Below are positions 42,041-50,039 of a DNA stretch of 64,000 bases, one piece after another. Location of the stretch: contig JAVBLE010000011.1 of assembly GCA_031553685.1 (NCBI GenBank), positions 26,889 to 90,888 of the forward strand, given 5' to 3'. Position 1 is the first letter of the stretch, and the number at the start of each line of letters is the position of its first letter. The notes under the pieces were generated by a model, which was not told where the DNA came from, did no database searches, and worked only from the letters and a program-made list of their open reading frames with translations. Made by a program: the position numbers and the translations under genes. The stretch is from JAFGVL01 sp031553685 (GTDB lineage: Bacteria; Bacteroidota; Bacteroidia; Bacteroidales; Paludibacteraceae).

Positions 42041-43453
42041 ATGCAAAAAATCCTAATCACCATTTTAGCCACCCTCGTTTTATCAATCTCGGTCACAGCA
42101 CAGCAAAGCCTCACCACCTTTGTAAACGCGCCCAACCTCAAGCGCGCCAACATCAGCCTGATGGTAAAAGAAGTACATACCGGGCAAGTTGTAATGGAAC
42201 ACCGTGCCGACAAACTAACCACGCCCGCCTCCACCACCAAACTGCTTACCACTGGCACAGCATTAGACATACTCGGACCCGACTTCCGTTTTAAAACCAA
42301 CCTCGAATACGACGGCAAAATAGAAAACGGCACTCTCAACGGAAACCTTTACATCAAAGGAGGAGGCGACCCAACGCTTGGTTCGGGCTGGGCAGGCGAC
42401 AGCCTGTTTCTCGACAAATGGGTAGAAGCAGTCAAAAAGCAAGGCATCCGGAAAATAACCGGCGCAATCATTGCCGACGCCACCCTATTCGACCCCAAAG
42501 ACAATATCTCACCCCAATGGGCAAACGACGACATAGGAAACTATTACGCAGCAGGTATTTACGGGATATCCATTTACGACAATATCGTAAAAGCCATTTT
42601 CAAATCCGGCAAAGCAGGCACCACGCCCAAGCTGCTCCGCACGCAGCCCAACACGCCCGAAATGAAATACACCCTCAAACTCAAAGCCGCCAATGTATCC
42701 GGCGATTACGCCTATTTCAGCGGACAGCCCTTGAGCTATTCCCGTGTGGTAACAGGGTCAATCCCCGTCAATCAAGACGAATTTGCAAGCAAAGGCGACA
42801 TGCCCAACCCGCCCCTGTATGCAGCCCAAGTTTTTGCCAAAAAACTGCGCGAAAGTGGCATCGAAATCCAGCAGGAAGCCACCACCAAGTTGCCGCCACT
42901 CAAACTCCGCTGTTTGTTTTACACACAACAATCGCCCCCGTTAAAGGAAATCATCTCGGTTATCAATCATCGCAGCAACAACCATTACACCGAACATTTG
43001 TTTCGCTATTTAAGTTTGCAAAAAGACAGCGTTGGCAATATCAACGGAGCTGTGGAAGTAATTAAAAACCATTGGAAATCAAAAGGACTCGATGTAGATG
43101 GATTTACCATTTACGACGGTTGCGGGTTAGCGCCTGCAAACAATATTTCAGCAAAATTCTTTGTCGATTTGCTTACTTATGAAGCCACTAAAAGTCTTTA
43201 CAGCAAAGAATTCTTAGCCTCGTTGCCTTACTCCGGCCAGCCCGAAACAACCCTTAAAAACTTGCTCAAAGGAACCGCTCTCGAAGGCAAAGTATATGCC
43301 AAAAGTGGTAGCATAAACGGTGTGCAATGTTATGCCGGATATATTTTCCTCGATAAAAAACAATATGCTTTTGCCATTTTGGTAAACAACTTTACCGGAG
43401 CCCGTGCCAATGTGGTAAAAGAAATGGAGAAGTTGTTATTATCAGTGGAGTAA
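42041..43453 (+). CDS. dacB: D-alanyl-D-alanine carboxypeptidase/endopeptidase PBP4
   Basis: Periplasmic class C PBP (S13). 470 residues. Signal peptide MQKILITILATLVLSISVTA. SxxK is STTK in PASTTKLLTTG (near residue 63), SxN is SNN in HRSNNHYTEHLF, and the KTG equivalent is KSG in YAKSGSINGVQC. The long insert between SxxK and SxN is typical for PBP4. It trims or cleaves crosslinks in peptidoglycan. Confidence 0.94.
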   Translation: MQKILITILATLVLSISVTAQQSLTTFVNAPNLKRANISLMVKEVHTGQVVMEHRADKLTTPASTTKLLTTGTALDILGPDFRFKTNLEYDGKIENGTLNGNLYIKGGGDPTLGSGWAGDSLFLDKWVEAVKKQGIRKITGAIIADATLFDPKDNISPQWANDDIGNYYAAGIYGISIYDNIVKAIFKSGKAGTTPKLLRTQPNTPEMKYTLKLKAANVSGDYAYFSGQPLSYSRVVTGSIPVNQDEFASKGDMPNPPLYAAQVFAKKLRESGIEIQQEATTKLPPLKLRCLFYTQQSPPLKEIISVINHRSNNHYTEHLFRYLSLQKDSVGNINGAVEVIKNHWKSKGLDVDGFTIYDGCGLAPANNISAKFFVDLLTYEATKSLYSKEFLASLPYSGQPETTLKNLLKGTALEGKVYAKSGSINGVQCYAGYIFLDKKQYAFAILVNNFTGARANVVKEMEKLLLSVE

Positions 43454-43467
43454 TTGTACAATCCTAA

Positions 43468-43499
43468 TTTTAAACCCGTCGAATTCGATGGGTTTAAAA
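43468..43499. promoter_or_regulatory. 32-bp palindrome upstream of the KilA-N gene
   Basis: TTTTAAACCC and GGGTTTAAAA arms around TCGAATTCGA. A-rich, not T-rich, sequence follows on the plus strand, so it is not a good dacB terminator. A second palindrome with the same plan lies inside the KilA-N gene (43701-43732). Confidence 0.5.
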
Positions 43500-43518
43500 A
43501 ATAAAAAAACATAGCATC

Positions 43519-44322
43519 ATGGCAAGAATAATGGTAAAAGAAACTGAAGTAACTATTCTCAATATTGACGAAAAAGATTATATATCGTTGACTGATATGG
43601 TCAAAAACATAGAGAATGGGTTAGCATTAATTGAAAAATGGTTGAGAAATAAGAATACGATTGAATTTCTTGGAATCTGGGAAGAAATGTATAATTCTGA
43701 TTTTAATTCCCCCGAATTCGAGGGAATTAAAAATGCAGCAGGGCTTAATCGCTTCATCCTTTCAGTTAAACAATGGACAGAAAGAACTAATTCAAAGGGA
43801 ATTATAGCCAAAGCAGGAAGATACGGTGGGACTTATGCTCATAAAGACATTGCTTTTGAATTTGCCTCTTGGGTTTCTCCTCAATTTAAACTCTACTTGT
43901 TAAGAGAATTCCAACGGCTAAAAGAACAGGAGCAACAGCAAATAGGATGGTCGGCAAAGCGCGAGCTGGCGAAAATCAATTATCATATTCATACGGATGC
44001 AATCAAACAAAACCTTATCCCCGAAGAACTTACAGCGCAACAAACTAATATTATTTACGCCACTGAGGCTGATGTACTCAATGTAGCTTTGTTTGGAAAA
44101 ACAGCCAAACAATGGCGTGATGAAAATCCTGATTTGAAAGGTAATATCCGCGACTACGCCTCTATTAACGAACTCATTTGCCTGTCGAATATGGAAAATC
44201 TAAACGCAGTATTTATTAATGAAGGGCTTTCGCAAAAAGAACGGTTGATAAAACTAAACCATATTGCTATCCAACAAATGAAAATATTGCAAGATGTAGA
44301 AAACCGTAAGATGTTGAAATAA
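43519..44322 (+). CDS. KilA-N domain protein
   Basis: 267 residues. The KilA-N DNA-binding domain occupies about 12-130 (DYISLTDMVK, LIEKWLRNKNTIEFLGIWE, AGRYGGTYAHKDIAFEFASWVSPQFKLYLLREF). The remainder is helical and charged with no known fold. Found in phages and on bacterial islands; usually assumed to bind DNA, with unknown role. It contains a 32-bp palindrome at 43701-43732, similar to one upstream, so it could regulate itself. Confidence 0.83.
   Translation: MARIMVKETEVTILNIDEKDYISLTDMVKNIENGLALIEKWLRNKNTIEFLGIWEEMYNSDFNSPEFEGIKNAAGLNRFILSVKQWTERTNSKGIIAKAGRYGGTYAHKDIAFEFASWVSPQFKLYLLREFQRLKEQEQQQIGWSAKRELAKINYHIHTDAIKQNLIPEELTAQQTNIIYATEADVLNVALFGKTAKQWRDENPDLKGNIRDYASINELICLSNMENLNAVFINEGLSQKERLIKLNHIAIQQMKILQDVENRKMLK
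43701..43732. promoter_or_regulatory. 32-bp palindrome inside the KilA-N coding region
   Basis: TTTTAATTCCC and GGGAATTAAAA arms around CGAATTCG, encoding DFNSPEFEGIKN. Same architecture as the upstream palindrome but with different arm bases. Confidence 0.45.
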
Positions 44323-44338
44323 AATCATCATTAATCCA

Positions 44339-45058
44339 ATGTTTTACATTCCCGAAATCAACTCCACAAACGATTATTTAAAAGAACTTCTTCGCAGCCA
44401 AAAACTCGAAGAAGGTACCATCGTGCGAACTGATTTCCAAACAGCAGGCAAAGGGCAAGTCGGCAATAATTGGGAGTCGGAGCGAGGTAAGAATTTGCTT
44501 TTCAGCACGGTGCTTTATCCCGATTTTGTAGAAATAAGTTATTCTTTTATTTTGTCCAAGATGGTTTCGGTAGCGATTGTAGATACGCTTTTGGCTGAAA
44601 ATATCGAAAATATTTCGATCAAATGGCCCAATGATATTTACATCGGAGATAAAAAACTTGCCGGCATTTTAATTGAAAATTCATTAAGTGGAAATAATAT
44701 AACCCAATGTATTATTGGTATTGGGCTGAATCTGAACCAAGAGCAATTTGCATGTGCGCCCAATCCGGTTTCGCTCAAACAAATCACCGGGAAAGAATAC
44801 AGGATTGAAGATTTTTTATCATCTTTGAAGGAAAATATTTTTGCCCGCTATCAAGCAATGATTGAAAGTGATGAGGCTTCTATCAATACAGATTATTTTA
44901 AATATTTATATCGAAAAAAAGGATTTCATCAGTACAGAGCAAACGATGAATTTTTCGAAGCAAAGATAAAAACCGTCCTCCCAACCGGACAACTTGTGTT
45001 GGAAACCAGAGTGGGAGAAGTGAAACGATTTTATTTCAAAGAAATAGAATTTATTTGA
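44339..45058 (+). CDS. birA: Biotin--[acetyl-CoA-carboxylase] ligase
   Basis: 239 residues: catalytic domain plus C-terminal SH3-like domain, without the N-terminal DNA-binding domain of E. coli BirA, so a pure ligase. TAGKGQVGNNWESERGKNL is the biotinyl-AMP loop (usually GRGQxGxxW), and KWPNDIYIGDKKLAGILIEN the second signature. 16 nt after the KilA-N gene. Confidence 0.92.
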   Translation: MFYIPEINSTNDYLKELLRSQKLEEGTIVRTDFQTAGKGQVGNNWESERGKNLLFSTVLYPDFVEISYSFILSKMVSVAIVDTLLAENIENISIKWPNDIYIGDKKLAGILIENSLSGNNITQCIIGIGLNLNQEQFACAPNPVSLKQITGKEYRIEDFLSSLKENIFARYQAMIESDEASINTDYFKYLYRKKGFHQYRANDEFFEAKIKTVLPTGQLVLETRVGEVKRFYFKEIEFI

Positions 45059-45074
45059 GATAGTATAAATTAGT

Positions 45075-45215
45075 CTTTTGCGATTGCGGGTCAAGCCCGC
45101 AATGACGAAAGGCTTCGGTCAACATGACGAATGGTTTTTGTTAGCGCGTCATGTCGACCAAATGAGCGAGGAACGAAGCGAATGCGTGGAGACATCGCAT
45201 AAGCAAGCATATAAA
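45075..45215. repeat. Palindromic repeats between birA and mrp
   Basis: CGATTGCGGG/CCCGCAATG hairpin (45081-45107; also 46488-46514 and 46619-46643), then GTCATGTCGACCAAATGAGCG to GAGACATCGC (45150-45205), an inverted relative of the repeat at 38215-38335. Confidence 0.75.
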
Positions 45216-45239
45216 AATAGAAAATCATAAAATCCTACT

Positions 45240-46322
45240 ATGGCATTTTATCCGCAATTAATAGTAGACGCACTAAAGAATGTGCGCTATCCGGGCAACG
45301 GCAAGAGTTTGGTCGAAAACGACATGGTGGCAGACGATATTCGTATCGATGGCAACCGGATCAGTTTTTCACTCGTTTTTGAGCGGGCAAACGATCCTTT
45401 TGCTAAGTCGGTGGTGAAAGCTGCCGAACAAGCCATCTTAACTTATGTTGGCGAGGAAGCCGAAATAAAAGGCAATATCAGTATCAAAGCCAAAGAACAA
45501 CCTAAGGCAGAGGTCGAAAAACCGTTGTCGAAAGTAAAACATGTCATTGCCATTGCTTCGGGCAAGGGCGGGGTGGGTAAATCCACCGTTTCATCGAATT
45601 TGGCAGTGGCATTGGCTCGTATGGGATACAAGGTCGGATTGTTGGATGCCGATATTTTCGGACCATCCATGCCCAAGATGTTTGGATTGGAAGAAGCCCG
45701 CCCGATGTCCGAGCGTGTGGACGAACGCGATTTAATTCGTCCCGAAGAAAAATATGGCGTAAAGATGCTTTCCATCGGTTTCTTTGTCGATCCTGCAACG
45801 GCGCTTATCTGGCGCGGAGCCATGGCAAGCAATGCCATAAAACAACTGATTACCGACGGTCATTGGGGCGAGCTGGATTATTTCCTGATAGACCTTCCAC
45901 CCGGCACAAGCGACATTCACCTTACGCTGATCCAAACCATTGATATTACCGGAGCAGTTATAGTAAGCACCCCGCAGGAAGTGGCTCTTGCCGATGCCCG
46001 CAAAGGCATAGAGATGTTTACCAACGATAAGGTAAAAATTCCGATTATCGGTTTGGTCGAAAATATGGCGTGGTTTACCCCTGCCGAATTGCCCGAAAAT
46101 AAATATTATATATTTGGGAAAGAAGGCTGTAAGCGTTTGGCAGAAGAATTAGGCGTGCCGCTGCTTGGGCAAATCCCGATTGTGCAGAGCATACGCGAAG
46201 CCGGCGACGAAGGCAGCCCGATTGCTACAGATGAAGACTCGCTGACGGCACAGTATTTCTTGCAATTGGCAGAACAAGTGGTTGATAAAATAGGTTCAAC
46301 TGTTTTTCGTGTGGAAAGATAA
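45240..46322 (+). CDS. mrp: Mrp/ApbC-type Fe-S cluster carrier ATPase
   Basis: 360 residues. An N-terminal MIP18/DUF59-like domain (1-90) precedes a ParA-like ATPase with deviant Walker A SGKGGVGKST (about 103-112) and VSTPQEVALADARKG. Proteins of this type carry and transfer Fe-S clusters, which links it to the Suf system at 21-27 kb. No CxxC is evident near the C-terminus, as in other Mrp variants of this group; cluster binding would need checking. Confidence 0.9.
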   Translation: MAFYPQLIVDALKNVRYPGNGKSLVENDMVADDIRIDGNRISFSLVFERANDPFAKSVVKAAEQAILTYVGEEAEIKGNISIKAKEQPKAEVEKPLSKVKHVIAIASGKGGVGKSTVSSNLAVALARMGYKVGLLDADIFGPSMPKMFGLEEARPMSERVDERDLIRPEEKYGVKMLSIGFFVDPATALIWRGAMASNAIKQLITDGHWGELDYFLIDLPPGTSDIHLTLIQTIDITGAVIVSTPQEVALADARKGIEMFTNDKVKIPIIGLVENMAWFTPAELPENKYYIFGKEGCKRLAEELGVPLLGQIPIVQSIREAGDEGSPIATDEDSLTAQYFLQLAEQVVDKIGSTVFRVER

Positions 46323-46379
46323 AAAACAGAAAAAAATGGATTGATTTTCGGAATTATCCCTTTTACTCTTGTGAAAAAG

Positions 46380-46660
46380 GGGATTCGTCATGCCGCGCTC
46401 GGTTGCTGTACTTCGACTTCGCTCAGCAACCAAGCGAAGTCGAAGTATGACGCGGTATCGCCCATAAAGCAATTAATAGTTATTATGCGATTGCGGGTCA
46501 AGCCCGCAATGACGACACTTCTATTGCTTTTATATTGTTCTTTGGTATTGTTAATTTAGTATAGATTTTCTCGTTTTCGTCATGCTGAACTTGTTTCAGC
46601 ATCTCTCTATCAATGGGGGATTGCGGGTCAAACCCGCAATGACAATTACCATAAAACTAT
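46380..46660. repeat. Mixed intergenic repeats
   Basis: The first half of a 666-bp gap. ACTTCGACTTCGCT/AGCGAAGTCGAAGT hairpin (46410-46456), CGATTGCGGG/CCCGCAATG (46488-46514 and 46619-46643) and ATGCTGAA/TTCAGCAT (46580-46602). No gene seen. Confidence 0.75.
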
Positions 46661-46715
46661 ATTAATTTAACAACACCTGTTCTTTTATTTTTTGTCATGT
46701 ACTAAGCCGAAAAAT

Positions 46716-46970
46716 AATTCTGAAAACGCAAAACCTCAGGCTAAAGTCCATTCAGAATTTCTGAACGAATAAAACCTTAAGCATTTACTCTTCCAGAAAT
46801 TCTAAATGAATAAAACTACAAAGTTTTATTCTTCCAGAAATTCTAATTATAAAAAACCACAAGGTTTTACTCCTCCGGAAATTCTAATTGTAAAAAACAT
46901 CAAGGTTTTGCTTCTCCGGAAATTCCGGAAGGATAAACCTCAAGGATTTCCTTCTTCCAGAATTTCTGAA
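46716..46970. repeat. Degenerate 40-41-nt tandem array
   Basis: About six units, each starting TTCCAGAAATTCTAA or TTCAGAATTTCTGAA and continuing with AAAAC..CAAGGTTTTACTC. Units begin near 46716, 46751, 46791, 46832, 46873, 46914 and a part unit at 46955. Each holds two small inverted repeats. It lies between the converging mrp and CNNM genes. Unit divergence rules out CRISPR. Confidence 0.7.
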
Positions 46971-46988
46971 AAAGGGGAAAGAGCACGA

Positions 46989-48275
46989 TTATTCTTTTCC
47001 CACCAGTTTTACATGCGTAACCATAATGCGGTTCTTTTTCGCAACGGTAATAGTATAGTTTTCCAGCTCAATCTTTTCGCCTACTTCGGGTATTCGTCCC
47101 AGTTGCTGGATAAGTAAGCCCGACAGGGTTTTGTACTCACTGCTCAATGGGAGCGGTTGGGGCAGTTCGCGGTTCAGTTCGGTGATGTCGGTTTGGGCAA
47201 AGACAAGGTATTCGTTTTCGGCGGTTTGTTCCACAGTTTTCACTTCGTCGTCAAATTCGTCTTGAATTTCGCCCACCAGTTCTTCCACAATGTCTTCGAG
47301 TGTAACCAACCCGAGCGTTCCGCCGTATTCATCCACCACAATTGCCATTTGCGTTTTTGAGCGTTGAAATTCGCGCAGCAAATCTACAATCCGCTTGTTG
47401 GAAAACACAAAGAATGGTGGACGCATCACATCTTGCAATGTTTTTTCGGGATTATTTACCAGTTTTAGCAAGTCTTTGATGTGTATAATCCCTTTGATAT
47501 TGTCGATCGTATCTTCGTAAATAGGAATGCGTGTAAATTCTTCGTCAACAGCCATCTGAATCATCTCTTCGGCAGTAATGTCAATTGGTAGCGCGTGCAT
47601 TTGTGTGCGTGGCACCAAAATTTGCTTTACCGTTACATTGTCAAAATCAAACACATTTTGAATTAGTTCGTATTCGTTCGCGTCAATTTTTCCTTCCTCT
47701 TTACTTTCGCCTATCAACAGGCGCAGTTCTTCTTCCGAATGTGTTTCGTGCTCGTGGATGGCTTTTATTCCCAACAATCTTAATATTAAATTGGCAAAAC
47801 CATTGAACAGCCAAATAAATGGCATAAACAGGACATAAAAGACGCGCAACGGCATGGCTGCAAACATGGTAACTTTGAGCGGGAAGCGTATGGAAAGTGA
47901 TTTGGGCGCCAACTCGCCAAATACTACATGCAGGAAAGTAACCATCCCGAAAGCGATAACAAATGCAATTTTATGTGCCAATGCTTCACTCAGGGTAATG
48001 CCTATGGCTGAGAATATTTTCAGTGTGATGGCAGCAAAAGTGCCTTCGGCAACCCATCCGAGACCGATACTGGCGATGGTGATACCAAGCTGTGTGGCAG
48101 CGAGGTAGGCATCCAAATGTTTGGTCATGTGGAGGGCAATGTTCCGTGTCAGGCTGCCTTTTTTGGTGTAGATTTCTATCTGCGAAACGCGTACTTTGAC
48201 AATGGCAAATTCGGCAGCAACAAAAAATCCGTTGAGCAAAATAAGGAATGCCGAGATGAATAGATTTAAAAGCAT
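46989..48275 (-). CDS. CNNM/HlyC-CorC-type transporter (DUF21-CBS-CorC_HlyC)
   Basis: About 428 residues from MLLNLFISAFLILLNGFF (ATG 48275). DUF21 membrane domain with four helices (1-190), two CBS domains (MAVDEEFTRIPIYEDTIDNIKGIIHIKDLL; MAIVVDEYGGTLGLVTLEDIVEELVGEI) and a C-terminal CorC_HlyC domain. CNNM-type proteins export Mg2+ or affect divalent-metal balance. The name 'hemolysin' sometimes given is historical. Confidence 0.88.
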   Translation of the reverse strand: MLLNLFISAFLILLNGFFVAAEFAIVKVRVSQIEIYTKKGSLTRNIALHMTKHLDAYLAATQLGITIASIGLGWVAEGTFAAITLKIFSAIGITLSEALAHKIAFVIAFGMVTFLHVVFGELAPKSLSIRFPLKVTMFAAMPLRVFYVLFMPFIWLFNGFANLILRLLGIKAIHEHETHSEEELRLLIGESKEEGKIDANEYELIQNVFDFDNVTVKQILVPRTQMHALPIDITAEEMIQMAVDEEFTRIPIYEDTIDNIKGIIHIKDLLKLVNNPEKTLQDVMRPPFFVFSNKRIVDLLREFQRSKTQMAIVVDEYGGTLGLVTLEDIVEELVGEIQDEFDDEVKTVEQTAENEYLVFAQTDITELNRELPQPLPLSSEYKTLSGLLIQQLGRIPEVGEKIELENYTITVAKKNRIMVTHVKLVGKE

Positions 48276-48419
48276 GATTTGTTTATTTATAATCAGAGGC
48301 AAAAGTATAAAATAATAAGGATTAATTGGTGGATTTATTTTGTTTAGATTTTTAAAATTATTTTATTATTTTTGGCTGATATGGATTTTTAAAATTTTAT
48401 TTATTAAAAACAGTATATT

Positions 48420-48962
48420 ATGACAGAACAAGATTTGATTGTAGGGGCGCGCGTGGAGCACGATCGCTATGGAGTGGGCTATGTGTGTGCGGTATCGCTT
48501 ACCGATTGCGAAATTATTTTTGAGCGGGGTGGTAAAATGAGTTTTACCAACCGGACTGTTGTTGATGACTTGGAGCTTTTGGACGCTCCCGAAACATCCA
48601 ACGAACCTAAACTTACGCTGAATGATGTAGAAAAAGTGCTGAAAATGATTTTGGATGATTATAACGGTGTGCAACCTGTTGTGGAAATGGGCGACCGCTG
48701 GAACAACGGCACTTTAATAATGAAACCCGGCACTGATACGCAAGCAAAGGAAATGCCTATCGAAACATTTTTCCACAAGATAGTGATGGTGCGCGACCGC
48801 CTGCGTGTGTTGGAACAAAATATCAACAGTCACAAAAGTCTTACCGACGAAGAAAAATTTGATTTGCAACAATATATTACCCGTATTTACGGTTCACTTA
48901 CTTCATTCAATATTTTGTTTAAAAATAAAGAAGACCAATTTGTGGGTACCGGTGGGGCATAA
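48420..48962 (+). CDS. Conserved Bacteroidetes protein of unknown function
   Basis: 180 residues, soluble, no signal. The N-terminal part (VGARVEHDRYGVGYVCAVSLTDCEIIFERGGKMSF) looks like a small SH3/Tudor-like beta-barrel of the kind seen at the ends of UvrD-type helicases. The C-terminal half is helical (HKIVMVRDRLRVLEQNINSHKSLTDEEKFDLQQYITRIYGSL). Single gene with its own terminator. No function assigned. Confidence 0.7.
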   Translation: MTEQDLIVGARVEHDRYGVGYVCAVSLTDCEIIFERGGKMSFTNRTVVDDLELLDAPETSNEPKLTLNDVEKVLKMILDDYNGVQPVVEMGDRWNNGTLIMKPGTDTQAKEMPIETFFHKIVMVRDRLRVLEQNINSHKSLTDEEKFDLQQYITRIYGSLTSFNILFKNKEDQFVGTGGA

Positions 48963-48999
48963 GTATTTCAAATCAATTTTGTTTTCTTTTTTGTCTTAT

Positions 49000-49042
49000 G
49001 GAGTGAAATATTATTAAATTAATTTGTTCACTCCTTTTTTAT
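49000..49042 (+). terminator. Terminator before the DUF6932 operon
   Basis: GGAGTGAA/TTCACTCC followed by six T; the loop is about 19 nt. The promoter of the next operon overlaps it. Confidence 0.75.
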
Positions 49043-49053
49043 TTATACTTTTA
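49024..49053 (+). promoter_or_regulatory. Promoter of the DUF6932/XRE/KGGVGRT operon
   Basis: TTG at 49024-49026, 19-bp spacer, TACTTTTA at 49046-49053 (last base off consensus). A start near 49060 would leave a ~14-nt leader. Confidence 0.45.
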
Positions 49054-49073
49054 CAAATCAATTTTGTTGTGTA

Positions 49074-49496
49074 ATGAAATTCAATAAGGATGGAATATTA
49101 GATTCCGGGATACATAAAATGACTTGGAAGGAGTTTTACGGCTTCTTTTCTTTTTCGCCCAAAAGAAAAGAATTATTAGATGGCTTAGAACAAGTTTTAG
49201 AGATTTTAAGGGAGATTGAGAATATTCGTATTTATATTGACGGCAGCTTTGTTACTTCCAAATTAGAACCTGGAGATTGGGATGCTTGTTTTGATTGCCT
49301 TCCTTCTCAAATAGATGTATTGAAAGAAAAATATCCATTATTCGATATAAAAGAACAAAAGAAATTGTATGGAGGTGAATTATATTTTGCTAATACATGC
49401 ACAGATGCGGGTAGAAGCGTTAGTTTCTTAAATTTTTTCCAATTAAGAAAAGAAAAAACTACCTTAAAAAAAGGAATTGTAGAACTAATCAAATAA
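49074..49496 (+). CDS. DUF6932-like nucleotidyltransferase-fold protein
   Basis: 140 residues. RIYIDGSFVTSKLEPGDWDACFDC has the GS..(x)DxD spacing of nucleotidyltransferase-fold proteins and matches the DUF6932 pattern (DGSFVTxKxxPxDxD); the second acidic site reads DWDA. Nine nt upstream of an XRE-type regulator. Such NTase/XRE pairs are suspected toxin-antitoxin or abortive-infection modules. Catalytic activity is unproven. Confidence 0.7.
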   Translation: MKFNKDGILDSGIHKMTWKEFYGFFSFSPKRKELLDGLEQVLEILREIENIRIYIDGSFVTSKLEPGDWDACFDCLPSQIDVLKEKYPLFDIKEQKKLYGGELYFANTCTDAGRSVSFLNFFQLRKEKTTLKKGIVELIK

Positions 49497-49505
49497 GGAA
49501 ATGCC

Positions 49506-50015
49506 ATGATACTCAATAAAAAACAATTATCAATAGCTCAAAAAAATGTTGAGGAATTGAAAGCGGCTGTAGAATCTCTACACAATTCCCAAGAAACGGT
49601 TGATTTGTTACAAGTCCTTTCGTGGAAAAGCCGCATTGAAGATTTAGAAGAGGAAATAAACGAATATAAATTATTAGAAAATGCTTTCGAGTTGAATTTT
49701 TCAAAAGACGACTTACTAAAAGCTGTGATAAGTTTGCGTATCGCTTCCGGTATGACACAAAAGCAATTAGCCGAAGCCATAGAAATACAAGAGCAACAAA
49801 TCCAACGATATGAGCAAGATTATTATCGCACAGCAAGTTTTGAACGAATTGTACAAATATTGCGGGTATTGAGTGCTGACATTCAATTGAAAATTGATAT
49901 AAAAAATGTAACAACAGAAACTCGTTTTCAAGATATATATGAACGATTTCCTAACGCCAAACAGTTGATGGAAAAAGTTCAGAAAAGAACTGCAATATTA
50001 GAATTTACTGCCTGA
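49506..50015 (+). CDS. XRE-family HTH protein, HigA-like
   Basis: 169 residues. An N-terminal coiled coil (about 5-60: IAQKNVEELKAAVESLHNS; RIEDLEEEINEYKLLE) leads to a helix-turn-helix (LLKAVISLRIASGMTQKQLAEAIEIQEQQIQRYEQ, about 75-110) and a short C-terminal extension. The coiled coil before the HTH is the form of antitoxins paired with NTase-type partners. It sits between the DUF6932 gene and the ATPase gene in one transcript. Confidence 0.82.
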   Translation: MILNKKQLSIAQKNVEELKAAVESLHNSQETVDLLQVLSWKSRIEDLEEEINEYKLLENAFELNFSKDDLLKAVISLRIASGMTQKQLAEAIEIQEQQIQRYEQDYYRTASFERIVQILRVLSADIQLKIDIKNVTTETRFQDIYERFPNAKQLMEKVQKRTAILEFTA

Positions 50016-50039
50016 TTCGTTATTAAAAAAGAAAAAACA

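Noticed and set aside
46716..46970. Possible CRISPR array (regular ~40-nt spacing)
   Set aside because: The whole unit is repeated and each copy has diverged; there are no unique spacers between constant repeats and no cas genes nearby.
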